From: an uncultured Bacteroidales bacterium
GTDB lineage: Bacteria > Bacteroidota > Bacteroidia > Bacteroidales > Marinilabiliaceae
Reading direction: 5' to 3'
Length of the DNA: 31,357 bases
Assembly: GCA_934717675.1 (NCBI GenBank)
Contig: CAKUYZ010000014.1
Coordinates: 1-31,357 of the forward strand
Shown here: positions 23,596 to 31,115 of the stretch, piece by piece
Layout of the letters: each line of letters begins with the position of its first letter
How positions within the stretch are numbered: position 1 is the stretch's first letter
Program-made: the position numbers and the translations under genes
The notes under the pieces: model-generated
Seen by the model: only the letters and a program-made list of their open reading frames with translations
Database searches by the model: none
What the model was told of the DNA's origin: nothing

Positions 23596-23634
23596 GGAAA
23601 AAGAATGGCGAGGCGGCCAAACAGCCACCTCGCC
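23596..23634 (-). terminator. Terminator after cstA
   Basis: On the minus strand GGCGAGGTGGC pairs with GCCGCCTCGCC (23607-23634), an 11-base-pair stem with one G-U pair and a short loop, followed by ATTCTTTTTCC. It separates cstA from the rpsL promoter. Confidence 0.88.
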
Positions 23635-23666
23635 AATATGACCAAAGCCCGAAGCGAGCTAAGACG

Positions 23667-25109
23667 CTACGCCTCCTTGGGGAGCGACCTGCGCCAAAAA
23701 GCGAAGAGAGTGAAAGCCGACGCCGCGGCGCAGCAGCCGACGACGGGAGCGAACCACCCGCAATCTGGCAACAGGTGCAGGCACTCAGGGGCCACAAAGA
23801 CATAGGTGACGCAGACGGCGGTCATCCACAAAGCAGGGATGAGCGTGATGACGAAAGGCTTGCGCGACAAGACGAAATAGACCGTAATGGTCCATAGGGT
23901 GAAGACGGAGAGCGCCTGATTGCACCAAGCGAAGTATCGCCAGATGACGTTGAACCCGTTGGCATCGCTGAGGCTATAGACGAGCACCCCGAAGGTGAGC
24001 AGGAAGAGAGGCACGGAGATGAGCAGCCTCTTGGAGACGCTCCTCTGCTCAACATGGAGGGCATCCGCCACAATGAGCCTGGCCGAGCGCAAGGCTGTGT
24101 CTCCTGACGTGATGGGGGCGGCCACGATGCCCAGGATGGCCAAGAGGCTGCCAAAGCGCCCGAGCCACTCATGCGAGAGCGCGGTGGCCACGCCGGCGCC
24201 TGTGTAGGCCTTGCCCGTGACGTCATCCACCACGCCATGCTCGCCAAAGAAAGCCGTGGCCGCGGCCGCCCATATGAGGGCCACGACGCCCTCGGTGACC
24301 ATGGCGCCATAGAAAACGGGGCGGCCGCGGCGCGCATTCTTGAGGCAACGCGCCATGAGCGGCGACTGCGTGGCGTGGAAACCACTGATGGCCCCGCAGG
24401 CTATGGAGACGAACATCATGGGGAAGATGGGGTTGGACTCATATTTTGTGCCGAAACCGTCCCACATCTCGGGCAACGACGGACGATAGATGAATATGCC
24501 GGCCAGGATGCCGACAGCCATAAAGATGAGGGCGATGGCGAAAATGGGATAGAAGCGGCCTATGATCTTGTCTATGGGGAGCATGGTGGCCGCGACATAA
24601 TATAGGAATATTACGACAATCCAGAACAGGCCGTCGGCCCACGAGGGCGTCATGGACGCGAGCAACTCGGCGGGGCCGGAGACGAAGACGGCACCCACAA
24701 GAACCATCAGCACAACGGTGAAGACCCCGAAAACGGCCTTGGCGCGCCGCCCCAGATACCTGCCGATTATCTCAGGAAGTGACTCGCCATCATGGGCCAA
24801 AGACATCATCGCGGCGACAAAGTCGTGGACAGCTCCGGCGAAGATGGTGCCGAAGACAATCCACAGATAGCTGGCCGTGCCGAACTTGGCACCCATAATG
24901 GCCCCGAAGATGGGCCCCAGCCCCGCAATGTTGAGAAACTGGATCATATAGACCTTCCACGTCGGCATGGGCATATAGTCCACGCCGTCAGGATGGGCAA
25001 TGGCGGGCGTGGGCTTGGAATAGTCATAGCCAACCACTTTCTCTATGAAACTGCCGTAGACGAAATAGCCAACCACAAGGGCGGCGAGAGCGATAATAAA
25101 CGTAATCAT
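23667..25109 (-). CDS. cstA: Carbon starvation protein CstA family transporter
   Basis: A polytopic inner-membrane protein of 480 residues, of the CstA family, whose members import peptides or pyruvate. It has about a dozen hydrophobic segments. Recognisable parts are the first helix with VVGYFVYGSFIEKVVGYD, GLGPIFGAIMGAKFG (about 63-77), and HDFVAAMMSLAHDGESLPEI (about 95-114). Later, ACGAISGFHATQSPLMARC and APITSGDTALRSARL are conserved. The length fits the shorter Bacteroidota CstA, not the 700-residue E. coli one. The substrate is not shown by the sequence. The gene stands alone with its own terminator and likely promoter. Confidence 0.93.
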   Translation of the reverse strand: MITFIIALAALVVGYFVYGSFIEKVVGYDYSKPTPAIAHPDGVDYMPMPTWKVYMIQFLNIAGLGPIFGAIMGAKFGTASYLWIVFGTIFAGAVHDFVAAMMSLAHDGESLPEIIGRYLGRRAKAVFGVFTVVLMVLVGAVFVSGPAELLASMTPSWADGLFWIVVIFLYYVAATMLPIDKIIGRFYPIFAIALIFMAVGILAGIFIYRPSLPEMWDGFGTKYESNPIFPMMFVSIACGAISGFHATQSPLMARCLKNARRGRPVFYGAMVTEGVVALIWAAAATAFFGEHGVVDDVTGKAYTGAGVATALSHEWLGRFGSLLAILGIVAAPITSGDTALRSARLIVADALHVEQRSVSKRLLISVPLFLLTFGVLVYSLSDANGFNVIWRYFAWCNQALSVFTLWTITVYFVLSRKPFVITLIPALWMTAVCVTYVFVAPECLHLLPDCGWFAPVVGCCAAASAFTLFAFWRRSLPKEA

Positions 25110-25133
25110 TTCCTAAGCAACTGATTCGACGCT

Positions 25134-25141
25134 CAAAGATA
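25134..25141 (-). promoter_or_regulatory. Likely -7 element of the cstA promoter
   Basis: On the minus strand TATCTTTG matches TAnnTTTG, 25 bases before the cstA ATG. At the expected -33 position there is only TGTT, so the match is partial. Transcription would start near 25127 with a short leader. Confidence 0.45.
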
Positions 25142-25213
25142 TGGAAAATAATACAAGAGTGAACAGAGGAGCTGCCAGAAGGCCAAACAGGCAGCATTAT
25201 CAAATTATATTTC

Positions 25214-25244
25214 AATATCATAGCGAAAGAGATGATAATATCAT
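25214..25244. promoter_or_regulatory. Palindrome and repeated half-site upstream of cstA
   Basis: ATGATA-A-TATCAT at 25232-25244 is a perfect palindrome. The half AATATCAT at 25237-25244 recurs at 25214-25221, two helical turns away. The position, about 75-110 bases before the cstA -7 box, suits an activator site. The sequence is AT-rich, so chance cannot be excluded. Confidence 0.3.
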
Positions 25245-25482
25245 GACATCGGCCATAGAGACCAAATTTGCACAAAACAAGGTCGTGGTGATAGATTTTT
25301 ATACATAAATGTAATTAATATCCGCATAGAGATTCGCCGCCATGTGGCGCAACGGACGCAACAGGGAGGACGGGGCCAAAAATTTCGCTCCACACGCCTG
25401 ATGGCCGCGGCCAGGCACGCAAGAGCCATGGGACGGAGCGGCGCGACGGGGCGGCCGTTCCATCAAGGTTTGTAAAAAAAAA

Positions 25483-26089
25483 ATGAACGAACGCTAATTT
25501 ATCGGACAAGCCGAGCCCCCCCATCGCCTGCGCCGCATCCGCAAGCAGAAACGCGGACCGCAGGAAAGACGTCTGGCGCAGGAAAGTTCGTAGCGGACAT
25601 CGCTGCCGCCACCATCGTCATAGCCGGCACTTTCTTCCTTATCAACAGGAACGGAGACAACGGCGAAGCCACGCCGGGCAATGGCGCAGACAACACCACC
25701 CTTGTGGCGCAGAACGACGCGGCCACGCAGCCAGCGCAAGAGGCCGAGAGCGCCAGCGCACAGACAGAGAACGGTAACGACTCCGAAACGCCAGCCGCAA
25801 CGGAGACCGAGCCCCTGGGGAGCGCGGCCACAAGCGAAGAGGAACCAAGCCCAAGCGCAGCCGTCAGCACCGAGCAAAGCACCCAACCCAAGGCTCAGCC
25901 ACGGGAAGAGCGCAGGCAAGCGCAACAAACCGAGCCAAAGGCAACAAAAGCGAAATCGAAGCCAAGGCCCAGCAAGTGATCCGCGGCAATTTTGGCAACG
26001 GGCAGGAACGCAAAGACCGCCTTGGCGCCAATTACGCCGAGATCCAAGACAAGGTGAACGACATGTATGGCAAAGGACTAGTTCACTAA
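25483..26089 (+). pseudogene. Frameshifted gene: membrane-anchored protein with CW_7-like C-terminal domain
   Basis: No single frame covers this gene. An ATG at 25483 (after ten A) meets TAA after four codons. The frame starting at 25476 then has no usual start but encodes a membrane helix (IAAATIVIAGTFFLINR, about 25599-25649) and a long Pro/Ala/Gln/Glu-rich linker, stopping at 25977. The end of the gene lies in a third frame: SEIEAKAQQ, then VIRGNFGNGQERKDRLGANY (25976-26035) and EIQDKVNDMYGKGLVH, stop at 26087. That end resembles CW_7 (Cpl-7) cell-wall-binding modules, in their G-x-x-GNG-x-x-R-K-x-x-L ... Q-x-x-VN pattern. Both frame changes equal a one-base loss. The intact protein would be a type II membrane protein with a periplasmic linker. 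Alternatives are assembly errors or programmed frameshifting. Confidence 0.6.
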
Positions 26090-26141
26090 CGCCACAAGTC
26101 GCGCCCAAAAACCATCGGACGTTGACACCACTAGACAATGA

Positions 26142-26181
26142 GCGGGTTCTAACAACCAGATTGTTAGAACCCGCCCCTTTT
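26142..26181 (+). terminator. Very strong terminator after the CW_7-like gene
   Basis: A perfect 14-base-pair stem (GCGGGTTCTAACAA with TTGTTAGAACCCGC) around a five-base loop, followed by CCCCTTTT. It ends plus-strand transcription 52 bases past the CW_7-like stop. The other strand lacks a T-run after the stem, so thyA would use it only weakly, if at all. Confidence 0.9.
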
Positions 26182-26200
26182 ATGCACCGCGTTGCCGCCC

Positions 26201-26995
26201 CTACACGGCCACGTCTCCCTTTATGTGCGGCCACGCCACATAGTTCGCAAGCTCAAAATCTTCATAACGGAAGCTGAAGATGTCTTTGACCTCGGGGTTG
26301 AGCCTCATTGTGGGCAGAGGGTATGGCGTGCGCGTCAGTTGCTCCTTAATTTGTTCAATGTGGTTGAGATATATGTGCGCATCGCCCAAAGTGTGGACGA
26401 ATTTGCCTGGCTTCAGCCCGCACACTTGCGCCATCATCATAGTCAGCAGCGCATAGGACGCTATGTTGAAAGGCACACCCAAGAAGACGTCGCCGCTGCG
26501 CTGGTAGAGTTGGCAGCTAAGCTCGCCATTTGCCACGTAGAACTGGAAGAGCGCATGGCAGGGCGGAAGCTTCATGTCGTCAATGTCCGCCACGTTCCAT
26601 GCGCTCACAATGAGACGGCGCGACTCGGGGTTATGCTTTATCTGCTCCATAACATTGGCAATCTGGTCAATGGAGCCGCCATCGTGACTAGGCCACGACC
26701 TCCACTGATGGCCATAGACCGGGCCCAGATCCCCATTCTCGTCGGCCCACTCGTTCCATATCCTCACGCCATGTTCTTGCAGCCAATGCACGTTGGTGGA
26801 GCCTCGCAGAAACCACAGCAGCTCGTATATGATTGATTTGGTGTGCAGTTTCTTCGTCGTGAGCAACGGGAAGCCATCGGCCAGGTCAAACGTCATCTGA
26901 TGGCCGAAGACGCTTATGGTGCCAGTGCCCGTACGGTCGCCGCGTTTGTTGCCCTCGTCCAAGATTCGCTTGGCCAACTCAAGATATTGTCTCAT
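26201..26995 (-). CDS. thyA: Thymidylate synthase
   Basis: ThyA methylates dUMP to dTMP with methylene-tetrahydrofolate. At 264 residues it equals the E. coli enzyme. The catalytic cysteine is C146 in LPPCHALFQFYV; R21 binds phosphate; the segments ELLWFLRGSTN (58-68), GPVYGHQWRSW (91-101) and QRSGDVFLGVPFNIASYA (165-182) are all present, and the C-terminus ends GDVAV. The often adjacent folA (dihydrofolate reductase) is not downstream; the degraded CW_7-like gene lies there instead. It follows the kinase gene by 22 bases. Confidence 0.98.
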   Translation of the reverse strand: MRQYLELAKRILDEGNKRGDRTGTGTISVFGHQMTFDLADGFPLLTTKKLHTKSIIYELLWFLRGSTNVHWLQEHGVRIWNEWADENGDLGPVYGHQWRSWPSHDGGSIDQIANVMEQIKHNPESRRLIVSAWNVADIDDMKLPPCHALFQFYVANGELSCQLYQRSGDVFLGVPFNIASYALLTMMMAQVCGLKPGKFVHTLGDAHIYLNHIEQIKEQLTRTPYPLPTMRLNPEVKDIFSFRYEDFELANYVAWPHIKGDVAV

Positions 26996-27017
26996 CCCTG
27001 TTTCGCTCTTTCTGTAT

Positions 27018-27953
27018 TCATTTGTCTCCTAAAGCTCTTTGCCACCACGTGGCGGGCTTCAGCGCATGAGGCACAGCCTCAAGATCACGCAACATCTCTG
27101 CCGCCGTGGAGTATCGACCCTCAACGCCGCTCCTCAACGTCCGCTCCACCTCCTCTGCGCTCAGCCTGCGCGGCGGGAGGCGAAAAGAGGCCTTGTAGGC
27201 CGCCTTGCTCAGCACTCCGAAAAGCTCATCCGTCATGCGGGCGGGCTTCTTCATAGGATATGTGAGCTGCAAGTTAATCAGCACCTCAGGGTTGCAGTCG
27301 GTATAGGGCGTCTTGCCCATCACCATGTGGTATATGGTGGTGGCGAGGGCGAAAATGTCGGCTTGCGGGCCCACCAGCTCATTGTGTTTGAGCAGCATTT
27401 CGGGCGGAGAGTAGATGAGTGAGAACTGCGAGCGCGCTTGGCCGTCTGGGGGGAAGACCTGTCCCTGCTCAAAGTCGATCAGGGCCACTTGGCTCATGTC
27501 GCACTTTGTCAGGTCGGCGGCATCGGTGTGGCGTATGATTATGTTAGACGGCTTTATGTCTCGGTGTATCACTCCCGCGGCGTGCACGGCTTCCAAAGCT
27601 CTCAGCACGGCGCACCCCATCCGTAGGAACTGATCCTCATCAATTTTGCCGTAGACCTTCTTGTTGGCGAAAATCGTCTTCAAGTCGGTTCCGACAACCA
27701 TTGAGCGGACCACATAGAGCCGTCCGTCGTCTCCCGTGAAGACGTCCCTCACCTCCGCCACATCGGGACGTTTTATGGCCTTGAGCCTTTTCAAAACGCC
27801 CAAGAGTCCCTCTCCATGTCGTTCAAGGGCTTTGACGGTCACTCGGCCGCCGACATCATCGGTGGCGGTCATCACGCCGCCGAACTTGCTGCCGCGACCC
27901 ATCGACCCGTCTATCACATAGGTCCCGTGAGTGCCGTGGAGAGTCTCGCCCAT
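27018..27953 (-). CDS. Hanks-type Ser/Thr protein kinase with DFE motif
   Basis: A 311-residue cytoplasmic kinase with one catalytic domain and no membrane helix or sensor domain. The Gly-rich loop is GSMGRGSKFGG (16-26), the ATP-binding lysine is K41 in VTVK, and the catalytic loop is HRDIKPSN (130-137). The metal-binding motif is DFE (160-162) instead of DFG, and the APE motif reads PPE (183-185); DIFALA (199-204) is helix F. The catalytic Asp and Lys remain, so activity is likely. It lies 17 bases after the decarboxylase gene and 22 before thyA, so the three are probably cotranscribed. The substrate is unknown. Confidence 0.9.
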   Translation of the reverse strand: MGETLHGTHGTYVIDGSMGRGSKFGGVMTATDDVGGRVTVKALERHGEGLLGVLKRLKAIKRPDVAEVRDVFTGDDGRLYVVRSMVVGTDLKTIFANKKVYGKIDEDQFLRMGCAVLRALEAVHAAGVIHRDIKPSNIIIRHTDAADLTKCDMSQVALIDFEQGQVFPPDGQARSQFSLIYSPPEMLLKHNELVGPQADIFALATTIYHMVMGKTPYTDCNPEVLINLQLTYPMKKPARMTDELFGVLSKAAYKASFRLPPRRLSAEEVERTLRSGVEGRYSTAAEMLRDLEAVPHALKPATWWQRALGDK

Positions 27954-27970
27954 AATTTTGAGAGACCGCG

Positions 27971-29383
27971 TTATTTGTTGTAGCCCAAGATTCTGAGCAT
28001 ATCCTCAGGCTTTTGCTCGTCGTTGAAGAGGTAGTCCACAATTTGGCCATTCTCGTCGCGGTCAATCACCACGTGCTTTGGGCTGGGTATGAGGCAATGC
28101 TTGATGCCGCCGTAGCCACTTATGGAGTCTTGGTAGGCGCCCGTGTGGAAGAAGCCTATGTAGAGCGGTTCCGGGTCCCCTTGCTCCACGCACGGCATAA
28201 ACACCTGCTGGTTCAAGTCCTCGGTGTTATAATAGTCCGCATGGTCGCACGTGATGCCGCCAATGTTCACCCTCTGGTATGGCTTGTCCCACTTGTTGAT
28301 GGGCAGCAGGATGAATTTCTCGGCAATGCCCCAGCTGTCTGGGATGGTGGTCATAAGGCTGTTGTCAATAAGATACCACAGCTCAGTATCATTTTGACGT
28401 TTCGCCTCCACAACTTTGAAAATCACCGCGCCTGTCTCGCCCACGGTATATTTGCCGAACTCCGTGACAATGTCGGGGTCGTCAATATCCTCGTTTTGGC
28501 ACACCTCTTTGAGGCTCCTGACCAGCTCGTTGACCATATACTTATAGTCATAGTCAAAAGCCAGGTTGCTGCGGATTGGCAGTCCGCCACCGAGGTCGAT
28601 AATGTGGAGCGACTCGCACTGTTTCTTCAGCTCGGCATAGAGCGATATGGCTTTTTGATACACTCCCCAGAAATAGAGTGTGTCTTTGATGCCAGAGTCT
28701 ACGAAGAAGTGGAAGAGAGTGAGGCTGACAGAGGGATTGTCCTTTATCTTTGTGTTATAGAAGTTTATGATTTCCGAGGGGCGGATTCCGAGGCGGCTTG
28801 TATAGTAGGCAGCCTGTGGCTCCTCATCAATGGCCATGCGGATGCCGATGTTGACGTGCTTGCCGTCCATCACTGCAGTGAGGCGGTCAAGCTCCTCCAT
28901 GCTGTCTAGCACCGTGATGCAGTTGTTGAACCCCATGTCCACGAGGCCCTTGATTTTCTGCAAATAGAGGTCGGACTTATAACCGTTGTTGATGATGATG
29001 ATGTCGTTCGTGATGGCTCCCTCATTGTATAGCTCACGGACAATGTCAATGTCATAGGCCGACGAGGTCTCCAACTGTACGCCATATCGCAAAGCCTCCT
29101 TCACCACAAAACTGAAGTGGCAGCTCTTGGTGCAGTAGCAATACTTGTACTCGCCTCGGTAGCCGTTGCTCCTGATGGCTTTACTGAACAAGTTGCGGGC
29201 GCGCTTGATCTGGTCGCCTATCTTCGGCAGGTAGGTAATCTTGACGGGTGTACCGTATTTGCTGATTATGTACCGCAGAGAGATGTTGTTGAAGAACAGG
29301 TTGCCGTTCTCCAAATCGAAACCTTCTTGTGGAAAGTAGTAGGTCTGGTCAATCAGCTCAAAATAACTACCCCTTGTTTTCAC
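27971..29383 (-). CDS. Arginine-decarboxylase-like PLP enzyme (fold type III)
   Basis: A PLP enzyme of the alanine-racemase-fold decarboxylase family, here 470 residues. It matches a short Bacteroidota group annotated as arginine decarboxylase, distinct from the 630-residue SpeA. The PLP lysine is K86 in YCTKSCHF. GGGLPI and EFGKYTVGE are the phosphate and C-domain segments, and GYGGIKHCLIP lies near the end. The start is set at GTG 29383: the frame opens further to 29455, but that part runs through the terminator of psd and is not conserved in type. Arginine as substrate, leading to agmatine and polyamines, is inferred from family naming. First of the cluster with the kinase and thyA. Confidence 0.8.
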   Translation of the reverse strand: MKTRGSYFELIDQTYYFPQEGFDLENGNLFFNNISLRYIISKYGTPVKITYLPKIGDQIKRARNLFSKAIRSNGYRGEYKYCYCTKSCHFSFVVKEALRYGVQLETSSAYDIDIVRELYNEGAITNDIIIINNGYKSDLYLQKIKGLVDMGFNNCITVLDSMEELDRLTAVMDGKHVNIGIRMAIDEEPQAAYYTSRLGIRPSEIINFYNTKIKDNPSVSLTLFHFFVDSGIKDTLYFWGVYQKAISLYAELKKQCESLHIIDLGGGLPIRSNLAFDYDYKYMVNELVRSLKEVCQNEDIDDPDIVTEFGKYTVGETGAVIFKVVEAKRQNDTELWYLIDNSLMTTIPDSWGIAEKFILLPINKWDKPYQRVNIGGITCDHADYYNTEDLNQQVFMPCVEQGDPEPLYIGFFHTGAYQDSISGYGGIKHCLIPSPKHVVIDRDENGQIVDYLFNDEQKPEDMLRILGYNK

Positions 29384-29413
29384 CTCTTGATGTATTAATA
29401 AGGTAAGATGCGT

Positions 29414-29452
29414 AAAAAAGACCCGTCTTTCGCCACCGAGGGCCAAGACGGG
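29414..29452 (-). terminator. Terminator after psd
   Basis: On the minus strand CCCGTCTT pairs with AAGACGGG (29422-29429 with 29445-29452) around a 15-base loop, followed by TCTTTTTTACG. It ends the cdsA-psd operon and lies about 30 bases before the chosen start of the decarboxylase gene. Confidence 0.82.
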
Positions 29453-29490
29453 CATCCATTGTTTCTTGTTTTTGCCTGGTCTCTAAACCG

Positions 29491-30144
29491 TCATTTGAGC
29501 CAGCCTATCACTGTCTGACTACCCGTCACCTTGTCTTTGAGCTTTACATCGATCTTGGTTCCGAGCGGCAGGTAGAGGTCTACTCTCGACCCGAATTTAA
29601 TGAAGCCCATCTCGTCAGACTGCGTCACCGTCTGCCCCTCTTTGGCATAGGTGACCACGCGGCGGGCCATGGCGCCCGCCACCTGTCTGGCCAGCACTTT
29701 CTGCCCCTCTTTTGTGGTGATCAGGACAGAAGACCTCTCATTGTCGGTAGACGACTTGGGAAGGTAGGCGGCCATCTTGCGACCGTCGTGATGACGATAG
29801 TAATCAACAGTGCCACCCACTGGGAACCAGTTGATGTGGACGTTGAACACCGACATGAATATGGACACCTGGAGGGCCTGGCACTTCAGGACCTCCGGCT
29901 CATACGTCTCCTCAATGGCCACCACGGTGCCGTCGCAAGGCGACACGACCGAGCCTGCGAGCCTCACCTTGTGGCGTGCCGGACGGCGGAAGAAGTTGAT
30001 GGCCACGCAAAGAGGGATGAGGGTCACGACGGTCACAATCTGCGCCAACGGACGCCCGAGGCCCCACCATGCGGCGGCGTTCACCACCACGAAAAGAACA
30101 AGCGAGAGTGCTATCGTGACTCTTCCTTCTTTGTGAAAGATCAT
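29491..30144 (-). CDS. psd: Phosphatidylserine decarboxylase
   Basis: Psd converts phosphatidylserine to phosphatidylethanolamine at the inner membrane. This 217-residue protein is of the short type (often PSD-A). It has one or two N-terminal hydrophobic segments (about 10-50). The self-cleavage site is FGSR with S186 becoming the pyruvoyl group; D71 in SPCDG and H103 in FNVHINW complete the D-H-S triad of the family. It follows cdsA by 21 bases, which joins two steps of one lipid pathway in an operon. The serine transferase gene pssA is not in the window. Confidence 0.95.
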   Translation of the reverse strand: MIFHKEGRVTIALSLVLFVVVNAAAWWGLGRPLAQIVTVVTLIPLCVAINFFRRPARHKVRLAGSVVSPCDGTVVAIEETYEPEVLKCQALQVSIFMSVFNVHINWFPVGGTVDYYRHHDGRKMAAYLPKSSTDNERSSVLITTKEGQKVLARQVAGAMARRVVTYAKEGQTVTQSDEMGFIKFGSRVDLYLPLGTKIDVKLKDKVTGSQTVIGWLK

Positions 30145-30165
30145 TTTGGTTTTGAGGATGTTGGG

Positions 30166-31011
30166 TTAAATGAAGAAATAGTAGAGCAGGCTTACTATGG
30201 GGGCCGCGAATATCACCGCGTCAAAACGATCCAAGATTCCGCCGTGGCCTGGCAGCAGGCGGCCAGAGTCCTTGATGTGCACAGACCGCTTGAACATGGA
30301 CTCGACAAGGTCGCCGCACGTGCCAATGACGGCCACGATGGCCGTTGTCAGCAGGGTGAACGGGAGACCCGCGTGAAAGAAGCAGTCGCCAAGGCAGACG
30401 TATGATATGCAGCCCACGGCCACGGTGAGCAGCACGCCGCCCACGAAACCCTCGATGGTCTTCTTAGGCGATATGCGCTCATAGAGCTTATGCTTGCCCA
30501 TGGTCACGCCACAGAGATAGGCGCCCGTGTCATTGACCCACACCAAGGCGAAAATGCCAATGATGGGCCAAAAGTCGTAGCTGCCGTTCTTGAACGCCAA
30601 AAGGTTGAACAGAGAGAACGGCAGGCCAATGTAGACACAGCCGAGGATGGTGAGGGCGATGTTATTTAGCGGATTCTTATTCGCGCTGAAGAGCTCGACG
30701 AGGAACATGAGCCAAACGAGGCCCACCGTCACAAGGAGCAGGCGGACATCCCAACCATAGTTGCACACCATGAAGCCCAAGAAAAAGCCCGCCAAGTTGG
30801 TGCACAGCCCCGTACGGAAGTGCGGAGACATGCCTCCCGCTTGGAGCATGTGGTAATACTCGTGCGTGGCAATGGTTATTATCACAGCCATCATTATGGC
30901 GTAGCTCAGCGCATGGGTCTTTGCCCCGAGTATGAACATGGCCGCGACGACAAGCACAAACAATATGCCCGTCACCGCACGAGTGATGAAATTTTTTACT
31001 ACACTGCTCAT
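30166..31011 (-). CDS. cdsA: Phosphatidate cytidylyltransferase (CDP-diglyceride synthase)
   Basis: CdsA makes CDP-diacylglycerol from phosphatidic acid and CTP in the inner membrane. The start is the ATG at 31011, giving 281 residues; a longer frame to 31080 begins with TTG and overlaps the promoter. About eight membrane segments are seen. Conserved parts are VNDTGAYLCG (159-168), SPKKTIEGFVGG (181-192), and the family signature near the C-terminus, SVHIKDSGRLLPGHGG with ILDRFDA (243-265). First gene of the cdsA-psd operon. Confidence 0.96.
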   Translation of the reverse strand: MSSVVKNFITRAVTGILFVLVVAAMFILGAKTHALSYAIMMAVIITIATHEYYHMLQAGGMSPHFRTGLCTNLAGFFLGFMVCNYGWDVRLLLVTVGLVWLMFLVELFSANKNPLNNIALTILGCVYIGLPFSLFNLLAFKNGSYDFWPIIGIFALVWVNDTGAYLCGVTMGKHKLYERISPKKTIEGFVGGVLLTVAVGCISYVCLGDCFFHAGLPFTLLTTAIVAVIGTCGDLVESMFKRSVHIKDSGRLLPGHGGILDRFDAVIFAAPIVSLLYYFFI

Positions 31012-31049
31012 TTCATAAAAGCCAAGGGCGCAAGACACCTTCAACGTGG

Positions 31050-31081
31050 CAAAATTAGCAGGAAAAATCCCTTTTTCCAAT
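31050..31081 (-). promoter_or_regulatory. Promoter of the cdsA-psd operon
   Basis: On the minus strand ATTG (31078-31081; one mismatch to TTTG), a 20-base spacer, then TAATTTTG (31050-31057). Spacing and -7 box fit the Bacteroidota consensus. Transcription would start near 31043, about 32 bases before the cdsA ATG. Confidence 0.65.
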
Positions 31082-31115
31082 TTACCGCGGAATAATATGC
31101 CCGCGGGCTGCGGGC

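Larger units (their letters stand above)
25110..25482. other. Gap between cstA and the degraded CW_7-like gene
   Basis: This 373-base gap separates two divergently oriented genes. The first part (to about 25320) is AT-rich and holds the cstA promoter and the ATGATA/TATCAT palindrome. The second part is GC-rich, with a possible nine-base-pair hairpin (25428-25463). A one-mismatch plus-strand promoter (TTTG at 25267-25270, 21 bases, TAGATTTT at 25292-25299) could serve the degraded gene. I see no intact coding sequence or RNA gene in it. Confidence 0.5.

Noticed and set aside
25428..25463. Nine-base-pair hairpin before the CW_7-like gene as a riboswitch or terminator
   Set aside because: No T-run follows on either strand and no known aptamer pattern is visible; it may be chance in GC-rich DNA.
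25110..25482. Possible small RNA or transposon end in the gap
   Set aside because: No terminal inverted repeats, target duplication or transposase remnant, and no clear promoter-terminator pair enclosing an RNA.
25494..26234. Long minus-strand open frame of 246 codons, and a 198-codon plus-strand frame at 25681-26277
   Set aside because: Both overlap the degraded CW_7-like gene. Their translations are Arg/Gly/Leu or Arg/Pro-rich without a recognisable domain, and run through the strong terminator; they are shadows of GC-rich coding sequence.
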